NCBI GenBank assembly: GCA_002104905.1 | Contig: MCFE01000358.1 | Location: forward strand, 23,647-87,646 | Reading direction: 5' to 3' | Origin: Basidiobolus meristosporus CBS 931.73 | Taxonomy: Eukaryota > Basidiobolomycota > Basidiobolomycetes > Basidiobolales > Basidiobolaceae | Length of the DNA: 64,000 nt | Shown here: positions 55,565 through 64,000 of the stretch, one piece after another | How positions within the stretch are numbered: the first letter of the stretch is position 1 | Layout: the number at the start of each line of letters is the position of its first letter | The notes under the pieces: model-generated | Told to the model about the DNA's origin: nothing | Seen by the model: the letters and a program-made list of their open reading frames with translations, nothing else | The model's database searches: none | Made by a program: the position numbers and the translations under genes

Positions 55565-55999
55565 TTACAATCACACCTATATACTCACCTACCTTTGTCA
55601 CTTAGATATTACCTGCACATCTTAGAGAACACTAACCATATTCCTTGCTGGAACTATGTTTGAATATTTTCATCAAAACATTGGGTACCCAAAATATAAA
55701 ATTCTCAAAGCTGTCCAAACAGCCCCATACCTTGCACACTTGCTCTTGGGACCTTCCTTAACATATTCCATGCTCTGGTCTTGCCAATACCATGTATATG
55801 CATATATACTACTCTTACATTCAGCTGATAATCAAGTGAAGTCACAAAATCTACCTGCTCTCCCAATCACTTTCAATATATCCCAGACTCTGACAGCAAG
55901 TTGTGAGCCCCAAGCTGTCACTCACTGCAATGCTCACTGCTGCTGTTGCACAAAGTTTTCCCTCTGCTGAAAAGTTGCAAGGATCCAACTGTGGTAAAA
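55565..55999 (+). repeat. old Copia LTR and gag start, target of element B
   Basis: A degraded LTR (TAACCTTTACAATCACACC... to CTCTGACAGCA at about 55896) is followed by AGTTGTGAGCCCC, a mutated primer-binding site, and the first gag codons, up to GGATCCAACTGTGG, where element B is inserted. Confidence 0.7.
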
Positions 56000-56332
56000 T
56001 GTTGTAAAAAATTCGTATTTCCACCTAAATATTCACCTAACTTAGTCACTTAGATCATTACCTTCAAATCCTAGAAAATACTGACCAAATTCCTTGTCGG
56101 GATTTACTTAGAATATTTACCCAGAACATGAAAATTCTCAAAGTTGTCCAAACAGCCCCAAACTTTGCACACATGTTCTTGGGACCTTCCTTAACCTATT
56201 CTACGTGTTTGTAATGCCAGGACCAGGTAAAAGTATAAATACTACTTTTACATTCAATAAATCATTAAGTGAAAACCACATAATCTACTTGTTCTCCAAA
56301 TCACTTCCAATATCTCCAAGACTCTTACAACA
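56000..56332 (+). repeat. 5' LTR of element B
   Basis: 333 bases, TGTTGTAAAAAATTCG to CTCTTACAACA, lacking the 17-base segment that the 3' LTR has. Confidence 0.88.
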
Positions 56333-56345
56333 GGCTATGAGCCCC
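56333..56345 (+). other. primer-binding site of element B
   Basis: GGCTATGAGCCCC, one base different from the site of element A (GGTTATGAGCCCC). The mismatch opposite the primer may be a sign of decay. The gag ATG is at 56337. Confidence 0.7.
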
Positions 56346-59300
56346 AAGCTGTCACTCTCTGCAATGTCTACTACTGCTATTACTGGAATTTTTCCCTCTG
56401 CTGAAAAGTTGGATGGATCTAACTACCAAGTGTGGAAGGTGAAGATGAAGATGCTGCTACAAGAAAGAGGCCTTTGGGATATTGTCATGGGAGAAGAATG
56501 CCCTCCTAAAAGTGTGGGAGAGGAAGCCTTAAAGTACCAGAAGAAAGAATAAAGTGCCTTTAACTGCATTTGCCTTAATGTCAAGGACAAATTGCTAATT
56601 CAATGCTCAAGAGCAAAAACGGCAAAGAATGCCTGGAAGGCATTAGAAGACACCTACCAGTCATGTTCAGCTGCCAAGAAAATGTATCTGAGACGAAAAT
56701 TCTTTACTACAAAGATGCTGCCAGGAGAAGAAATGAAAAATCTAATTAACAGAATTACCCTGCTGGTAGATGAGATGGAATCTGTGGGTGTACCAACTAC
56801 TGATGAGGATGTGATAGTTACCATCCTGAATAGCCTGACAGACGAGTTTCAGGGCCTTGTATCAGCCCTAGAGTCCAGAACTGAAGATTTGACCTTAAAT
56901 TACATATATGGAAGGCTCCTGGATGAAGAATTAAGAAAATCAAGCGCCAATAAGAAGGAAGAAGAAAATGCTTTAATAAGCAATGATAACCAACAAAGCA
57001 GGTACCCAAGACCCAACAAAGGTAACAGCAACCTATTTTGCAACTACTGCAAAAGGAAAGGACACACATCAGACCGGTGTTTCAAAAAAAGAGATTATCA
57101 GCAAAAGAAGCCTGCATATGGAAATGCTGCAACAACTGAAGATAGTGTTGCAATATTCTGAGGAGTATTGGAAGTGATGTGGAGAACTAGAAGATTTACA
57201 TGTTATTCACTTGTAGATTTATTGATCAAAAGTATGGTATTTATACTTTTGATAAAGTAGAGGAAAACAAACGTGTAGAGTTTGTTAAGGAAGGTCCCAA
57301 GAATATGTGTGCAAAGTTTGGGGTCTTTTGGACGACTTTGAGAAAAATAATAATCTGGGTACCTGACAATTTGGTGAAAATATTCTAAGTAAATCCCAAC
57401 AAGAAATCTAGTCAGGACAGAATGCTAATCACAGAATAAGATCTATGTGACTAAGTTAGCATGAATATTTAGGTGACAATTCAATAATTACAACAGATAG
57501 ACTATTCATATCTGCACTAAATATGACCACAAACAAGGATTCTCAGATGTGGTATATTGACTCTGGAGCTTCTCAACACTTTACACACCAAAAAGAACTT
57601 TTTACCCAATATCAAGAAATTCCAATTAAGAAGGTTTTCATGGGTGATGATAGAACACTTGATGCAGTGGGAGAAGGAACTATCCAAGTAAACCTTAGAA
57701 GCAGTGAAGGAAGCCATACACTGACCTTCAAAGAAGTACTCTATGTACCAGAAATAGCCAAGAACCTACTCTCTGTAAGCAAGGCCACAGCAGAAGGACT
57801 CAGTTTCAGTTTTGACAATTCTGGATGCAGGATCACTGATCAAAATGGTGCTCATATTGCTTCGGGCATCAGAGATCAGAATCTATACAAGTTGACTTAT
57901 ATTCCATCATATCTGGAAGCCAATATAAGTAACTTAAATAAAGAAACACCAATGCTTTGGCACAGGAGATTTGGGCACATCAATTTTGATTATTTGCGCA
58001 AAATGATCAAAGATCAGCTAATTTCTGGAGTGAAAATTGATCCCCCAGCTAATTTGGAGCACTGTGAAGCCTGCATATATGGGAAACAAGCCAGACAACC
58101 GTTCAAGAGCTCTGGGTTAATCAAAACTAAGAAAAAATTAGATCTAATTCACTCAGATCTGTGTGGACCTATGCAAAATTTATCCTTAGGCGGGATGAAG
58201 TATTTAATCACTTTTATTGATGATTATACAAGATACACATGGGTCTACTTCATGGAGAGAAAGGAAGAAGCTCTGTCTAAGCTCAGGGAGTTTAAAGCCA
58301 TGGTGGAGAGAGAAACTGGTGAAAAAATCAAGAAAATACGCTCTGACAATGGTGGAGAATATACCTGAAAACTCTTCATCCACTTCTGCAAAATTCATGG
58401 GATAAAGCAAGAGACTACTGTACCATACTCCCCACAGCAAAATGGAGTAGCAGAACAAGCTAACAGATCAATAATTGATATGGCAAGATCTATGATCCAT
58501 GATCAAAAATTATCCTATGATTTTTGGGCGGAATCAGTTGCCACTGCTGTATATCTTAAAAATAGGAGTTATAACAGAATACTTTGTGATTCTACTCCAT
58601 TTGAAGCATGGTATGGATACAGACCAAGTGCAGAACATCTAAGAATATTTGGGTGTACAGCATATGCCAAAAAACTGGCCGGAAATCAGTCAGAATTTGA
58701 GCCAAAAAGTGTAAAATGCATATTTTTGGGCTACTGCAATGAGAGTAAGGCATACAGACTCTACAATACCAAAGCAAAGAAGCTGATCAAGTCCAGGGAT
58801 GTGTTGTTTGATGAAAATTCAAAATTTTCACAAAAAATGACATCAGATGATGACAAAAATTTGATCTCAAGTCCACCAATTGTCAGGATTGAATCAGAGC
58901 AAAACAATGAAGATTTTTTCACTCCAGAGGACTCTACAACCGTGGTTCAGCCAGAATCAGTGCCCAGGAATATCCCAGAAGTGATCATTCCAGTATCAAA
59001 TGCCCGGAGATCAAATCAGACAAGAAATAGCCCAAATTACTATATTAATGAGGGTACAAACTTAGCCCACGCCTATTCAGTCCATATTGATGAACCCCAG
59101 ACTGTAAAAGAGGCCCTAAATAGCCCTCAGACAAAGTTTTGGAGATCTGCAATGACTGAGGAATATCAGGCCCTGATGGAAAATCAAACTTGGGACTTGG
59201 TCAAATTACCAATCAACCAAAAATCAATTGGATGCAGATGGGTCTTCAAGACAAAATACAAGGCTAATGGTACAATTGAAAGATACAAAGCAAGACTTGT

Positions 59301-60663
59301 GGCCAAAGGATACTCTCAAACAAAAGGACTTGACTATACTGAGACCTTTGCACTGGTGGCCAAGTTTAATTCCATCAGATTAATATTGGCTATTGCAGCC
59401 AAATATAAGTTTTTTATTCATCAAATGGATGTAAAAACTGCATTTTTGAATGGAGAACTTGATGAGGACGTGTATATGGACCAGCCTGATGGGTTTGCTG
59501 ACCAAGATAACCCCCATTTGGTCTGCAAGCTTAAAAAGTCACTATATGGTCTCAAACAATCACCGAGAGCCTGGAATTGCAAGATAGATTCTTATTTGGA
59601 ATCTTTGAGTTTCAAAAGGAGTAATGCTGACTATAGTATATACTATAAGCCAGATAGAGCAAATCCAGTTCTATTAGCTCTATATGTGGATGATCTTATT
59701 ATAGCCGCCAATAACCTAGAAACATTGGAAGAGACTAAATCCAGCCTATCTAAGGAGTTCAAGATGTCCAATCTAGGAGAACTCAGTTACTACTTAGGGA
59801 TTAAGTTCTTCATAGACAGAAGTACCCAGACTATCACCCTAAGCCAATCCAAGTATATTCAAGATATACCAAAGAAGTACAAAATGGAAGACTGTAAACC
59901 AGCAGCTACCCCAATGGAGACAAACCTTAACTTGGTCAAAACTCAACCAAATCAAGAGAGCTTGGTGCCATCAGAAAGCCCTGACTTTCCTTATCAATCT
60001 ATGGTCGGCAGTCTGATGTATATCATGCTTGGAACATGTCCAGATATCTCATATTCAGTGGGAGTTGTCAGCCAACATAATCAGAATTATGGATCTGATC
60101 ATATTGCAGCAGTTAAGTGGATTTTTAGATACCTAAAAGGAACTGCTGATATCTGCTTAAGATACACTTATAAGGACTCAGAACAGGATCTTGTGGGATA
60201 CTCTGATGCTGATTGGGGACAAAATTTAGAAGACAGAAGATCCACCACAGGATACACCTTTCTTTACTATAAAGGAGCAATTTCATGGAATTCAAGAAAG
60301 CAACCAACCATAGCACTTTCTACTACAGAGGCAGAGTATATGGCAGCCTGTGAAGCTACCAAAGAAGCAATGTGGTTAAGAAAGCTTTTTGCAGATTTAG
60401 GCCTATGTCAAAAAACGCCTATTACTTTATTTCAAGATAATCAAGGATGTATACAATTAGGTAGAAATCCAACTTTTCATGCTAGAACCAAGCACATAGA
60501 TATTAGACATCATTTCATACAAGAAGCTATAGAGAATAACTTAGTTAGCTTAGTTTACTGTCCTACAGATGAAATGATTGCAGACATATTTACCAAACCA
60601 TTAGCTAGAGACAAGTTTGTATATCTTAGGTCAGAATTAGGACTAGTCAGTATGAACATTTAG
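56337..60663 (+). pseudogene. gag-pol of element B, two stops and a nested LTR
   Basis: gag from 56337, with a TAA at 56550 (from CAA) and then open to the insertion. Zinc knuckle CNYCKRKGHTSDRC. After the insertion: protease WYIDSGASQHF (57553 on), integrase zinc residues (HRRFGHINF, CEACIYGKQA) and catalytic region with DLCGPM, DDYTRYTWVYF and SDNGGEYT, then a TGA at 58366 followed by PYSPQQNGVAEQ. The last 727 codons (58480-60663) are open: integrase end, RT with YVDDLIIAA, and RNase H with [27 protein letters not shown] and the [13 protein letters not shown] end. It is the best-preserved copy in the window and a reference for the others. Confidence 0.92.
57146..57495 (-). repeat. solo LTR of a variant Copia subfamily, nested in element B
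   Basis: 350 bases, TGTTGCAATATTC to AATTACAACA, flanked by the duplication GATAG (57141-57145 and 57496-57500). It sits between the gag zinc knuckle and the protease and shifts the frame by one. The sequence is close to the solo LTR at 28817 and distinct from the LTRs of element B. Confidence 0.85.
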
Positions 60664-60674
60664 CTGAGTGGGAG

Positions 60675-61024
60675 TGTTGTAAAAAATTTGTATTTCCACC
60701 TAAATATTCACCTAACTTAGTCACTTAGATCATTACCTTCAAATCCTAGAAAATACTGACCAAATTCCTTGTTGGGATTTACTTAGAATATTTTCACCAA
60801 AATACCAGGTACCCAGAACATGAAGATTCTCAAAGTTGTCCAAACAGCCCCAAACTTTGCACACATGTTCTTGGGACCTTCCTTAACCTATTCTACATGT
60901 TTGTAATGCCAAGACCAGGTAAAAGTATAAATACTACTTTTACATTCAATAAATCATTAAGTGAAAACCACATAATCTACTTGTTCTCCAAATCACTTCC
61001 AATATCTCCAAGACTCTTACAACA
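60675..61024 (+). repeat. 3' LTR of element B
   Basis: 350 bases, TGTTGTAAAAAATTTG to CTCTTACAACA, with the 17-base segment present. It is otherwise very similar to the 5' LTR. Confidence 0.88.
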
Positions 61025-61029
61025 TAAAA

Positions 61030-61378
61030 GTCTTAGAGATATTGGAAGTGATTTGGAGAACAAGTAGATTATGTGGTTTTCACTTAATGATTTATTAAAT
61101 GTGAGAGTAGTATTAATACTTTCATATAGGTCTTGGCATAGCAAGCACACATAATAGGCTTAGAAAGGTCCCAAGAACATGTGTGCAAAGTTTGGAGCTG
61201 TTTAGACCACTTTGAGAATTTTCATGTTCTGGGTACCTGATATTTTGGTTGAAATATTCTAAGAAAATTCCAAAAAAATATTTGGTCAGTATTCTCTAAG
61301 CTTTGTAGGTGAATGTTAAGGTGGAATTACAAATTTGCACATATGTGATTATCTTGAAATTAAGTAATTGGCATTTTT
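61030..61378 (-). repeat. reverse Copia LTR and short pol scrap
   Basis: 61030-61335 is an LTR in reverse, missing its first bases (GTCTTAGAGATATTGG) where element B was inserted. 61345-61378 is a short reverse piece of RNase H (GATTATCTTGAAATTAAGTAATTGGCATTTTT). Confidence 0.65.
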
Positions 61379-61379
61379 A

Positions 61380-61578
61380 TGTTGTAAAAATTCATATTTC
61401 CACCTAAATAATCACCTAACTTAGTCACTTAGATCATTACTTTCAAATCCTAGAGAATACTGACCAAATTGCTTGTTGGGATTTACTTGGAATATTTTCA
61501 CCAAAATACCAGGTATCCAGAACATGAAAATTCTCAAAGCTGTCCAAACAGCCTTAAACTTTGCACACATGTTCTTGG
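61380..61578 (+). repeat. Copia LTR 5' portion, interrupted
   Basis: It starts TGTTGTAAAAATTCATATTTCCACC and stops at CATGTTCTTGG, where element F begins. The rest of this LTR should lie beyond the right edge if element F simply inserted here. Confidence 0.65.
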
Positions 61579-61926
61579 TGTTGTAAGAGTCTTGGAGATA
61601 TTGGAAGTGATTTGGAGGACAAGTAGATTATGTGGTTTTCACTTAATGATTTATTGAATGTAAAAGTAGTATTTATACTTTTACCAGGTCCTGGCATTAC
61701 AAACACCTAGAATAGGCTAAGGAAGGTCCCAAGAACATGTGTGCAAAGTTTGGGGCTGTTTGGACGACTTTGAAAATTTCCATGTTCTGGGCACCTGGTA
61801 TTTTGGTGAAAATATTCTGAGTAAATCCCAACAAGGAATTTGGTCAGTATTCTCTAGGATTTGAAAGTAATGATCTAAGTGACTAAGTTAGGTGAATATT
61901 TAGGTGGAATACAAATTTTTACAACA
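61579..61926 (-). repeat. 3' LTR of element F
   Basis: 348 bases, starting TGTTGTAAGAGTC and ending TTTTTACAACA on the plus strand, the reverse complement of the family LTR. Confidence 0.85.
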
Positions 61927-61937
61927 CTCCCACTCAG

Positions 61938-64000
61938 CTAAATGTTCATACTGACTAGTCCTAATTCTGACCTAAGATATTCAAACTTGTCTCTAGCTAA
62001 TGGTTTGGTAAATATGTCTGCAATCATTTCATCTGTAGGACAGTAAACTAAGCTAACTAAGTTATTCTCTATAGCTTCACGTATGAAATGATGTCTAATA
62101 TCTATGTGCTTGGTTCTAGCATGAAAAGTTGGATTTCTACCTAATTGTGTACATCCTTGATTATCTTGAAATAAAGTAATAGGCATTTTTTGACATAGGC
62201 CTAAATCTGCAAAAAGCTTTCTTAACCACATTGCTTCTTTTGTAGCTTCACAGGCTGCCATGTACTCTGCCTCTGTGGTAGAAAGTACTACAGTTGGTTG
62301 CTTTCCTGAATTCCATGAAATCGCTCCTTTACAGTAAAGAAAGGTGTATCCTGTGGTGGATCTTCTGTCTTCCAAATTTTGTCCCCAATCACCATCAGAG
62401 TATCCCACAAGATCCTGTTCTGAGTCCTTATAAGTGTATTGTAAGCAGATATCAGCAGTACCTTTTAGGTATCTAAAAATCCACTTAACTGCTGCAATAT
62501 GATCAGATCTATAGTTCTGATTATGTTGGCTGACAACTCCCACTGAATATGAGATATCTGGACGTGTTCCAAGCATGATATACATCAGACTGCCTACCAT
62601 AGATTGATAAGGAAAGTCAGGGCTTTCTGATGGCACCAAGCTCTCTTGATTTGGTTGAGTTTTAACCAAGTTAAGGCTTGTCTCCATTGGGGTAGCTGCC
62701 AGTTTACAGTCTTCCATTTGATACTTCTTTAGTATATCTTGAATATACTTGGATTGGCTTAGGGTGATAGTCTGGGTACTTCTGTCTATGGAGAACTTAA
62801 TCCCTAAGTAGTAACTGAGTTCTCCTAGATTGGACATCTTGAACTCCTTAGATAGGCTGGATTTAGTCTCTTCCAATGTTTCTAGGTTATTGGCGGCTAT
62901 AATAAGATCATCCACATATAGAGCTAATAGAACTGGATTTGCTCTATCTGGCTTATAGTATATACTATAGTCAACATTACTTCTTTTGAAACTCAAGGAT
63001 TCCAAATAAGAATCTATCTTGCAATTCCAGGCTCTTGGTGATTGTATGAGACCATATAGTGACTTTTTAAGCTTGCAGACCAAATGGGGGTTATCTTGGT
63101 CAACAAACCCATTAGGCTGGTCCATATACATGTCCTCATCAAGTTCTCCATTCAAAAATGCAGTTTTTACATCCATTTGATGAATAAAAAACTACTATCT
63201 GGCTGCAATAGCCAATATCAATCTTATGGAATTAAACTTGGCTACCGGTGCAAAGGTCTCAGTATAGTCAAGTCCTTTTGTTTGAGAGCATCCTTTGGCC
63301 ACAAGTCTTGCTTTGTATCTTTCAATTGTACCATCAGCCTTGTATTTTGTCTTAAAGACCCATCTGCATCCAATTGATTTTTGGTTGATTGGTAATTTGA
63401 CTAAGTCCCAAGTTTGATTTTCCATCAGTGCCTGATATTCCTCAGTCATTGCAGATCTCCAAAACTTTGTCTGAGGGCTGTTTAGGGCCTCTTTTACAGT
63501 CTGGGGTTCATCAATATGGACTGAATAGGCATAGGCTAAGTTTGTACCCTCATTGATGTAGTAATTTGGGCAATTTCTTGTCTAATTGGATCTCCGTGCA
63601 TTTGATACTGAAATGATCACTTCTAGGATATTCCTGGGCACTGATTCTGGCTGAACCATGGTTGTAGAGTTCTCTGGAGTGAAAAAATTTTCATTGTTTT
63701 GCTTGGATTCAATCCTGACAATTGGTGGACTTGAGATCAAATTTTTGTCACCATCTGATGTAATTTTTGTGAAAATTTTGAATTTTTATCAAACAGCACC
63801 CCTGGAATTGATCAGCTTCTTTGCTTTGGTATTGTAGAGTCTGTATGCCTTACTCTCACTGCAGTAGCCCAAAAATATGCATTTTACACTTTTTGGCTCA
63901 AATTTGACTGATTTCCAGCCAGTTTTTTGGCATATGCTGTACACCCAAATATTCTTAGATGTTCTGCACTTGGTCTGTGTCCATACCATGCTTCAAATGA
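61938..64000 (-). pseudogene. pol of element F, partial
   Basis: RT and RNase H are open for 412 codons (63176-61938), with [26 protein letters not shown] (G for A) and [11 protein letters not shown]. Two TAG codons lie just before this (about 63190), in the RT segment that reads AAKYKF in element B. The RT start is open at 63449-63195. A TAG (about 63575) and frameshifts break the linker and the integrase end, which continues to the window edge (CIFLGYC near 63870). Confidence 0.82.

Larger units (their letters stand above)
56000..61024 (+). mobile_element. Copia-type LTR retrotransposon B, structurally complete
   Basis: It is flanked by the 5-bp duplication TAAAA (55995-55999 and 61025-61029). 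It has both LTRs, a primer-binding site, gag-pol and a polypurine tract (GAGTGGGAG at 60666-60674). A solo LTR of another subfamily is nested at 57146-57495. Without that insertion, gag and pol would lie in one frame, so the family probably makes one polyprotein. Confidence 0.93.
61579..64000 (-). mobile_element. Copia-type element F, minus strand, runs off the right edge
   Basis: From the left it has an LTR in reverse, the polypurine tract (CTCCCACTCAG, 61927-61937), then pol in reverse order. The bases before it (CTTGG, 61574-61578) would be its target duplication; the other side is outside the window. Confidence 0.85.

Overview
The window is eukaryotic nuclear DNA, almost certainly from a fungus. 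Genes have spliceosomal introns (GTAAGT donors, AG acceptors), TATATAAG core promoters and AATAAA signals 60-110 bases past the stop. The transporter family is closest to fungal UNC-93-like (PF05978/DUF895) proteins. The phylum cannot be fixed from the sequence. Many near-identical kilobase-scale duplicates have survived without C-to-T damage, which argues against an active RIP system.

Region 1 (1-25.7 kb) is a head-to-tail array of eleven copies of one intronless UNC-93-like membrane transporter gene, called type A here (copies 1-11). Six copies are intact 436-residue genes (copies 2, 5, 7, 9, 10, 11). Four are full length but carry one to four single-base frameshifts (copies 3, 4, 6, 8). 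Copy 1 is an internally deleted pseudogene. Intact copies differ by at most one or two residues, while silent differences are mosaic, so the array looks homogenised and under strong protein-level constraint. Most copies have their own TATA promoter. Copies 7-10 share an upstream module of about 460-500 bases with a perfect 11-bp hairpin. Spacers hold decayed remnants of further copies, so the array has a history of birth and death.

Region 2 (25.7-45.3 kb) is a graveyard of nested mobile elements: one Copia-type LTR retrotransposon complete in structure but dead (40655-45278, target duplication GATAT), scrambled Copia fragments, a solo LTR, a 732-bp foldback element and small TA-flanked MITEs, a decayed Ty3/gypsy-like RT/RNase H relic, and a 646-bp tandem duplication.

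Region 3 (45.3-51.8 kb) has two further UNC-93-like genes, type B (copies 12 and 13, 433 residues). Their proteins look identical and they lie exactly 3,500 bases apart.

Region 4 (52.0-54.5 kb) is a housekeeping island: 40S ribosomal protein S14 (uS11), a pterin-4a-carbinolamine dehydratase with a probable mitochondrial presequence, and 40S ribosomal protein S8 (eS8) on the minus strand. Both ribosomal genes have first coding exons of only three or four bases.

Region 5 (54.5-64 kb) is again Copia territory. A structurally complete element (56000-61024, target duplication TAAAA) has a solo LTR of a related subfamily inside its polyprotein gene. An opposite-strand element runs off the right edge. 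The Copia family appears to prime from the anticodon region of initiator tRNA-Met, and its gag start codon lies inside that primer-binding site.

The most unusual feature is the 13-copy transporter amplification with separate promoters, which looks like dosage amplification of a highly expressed membrane protein of unknown substrate.
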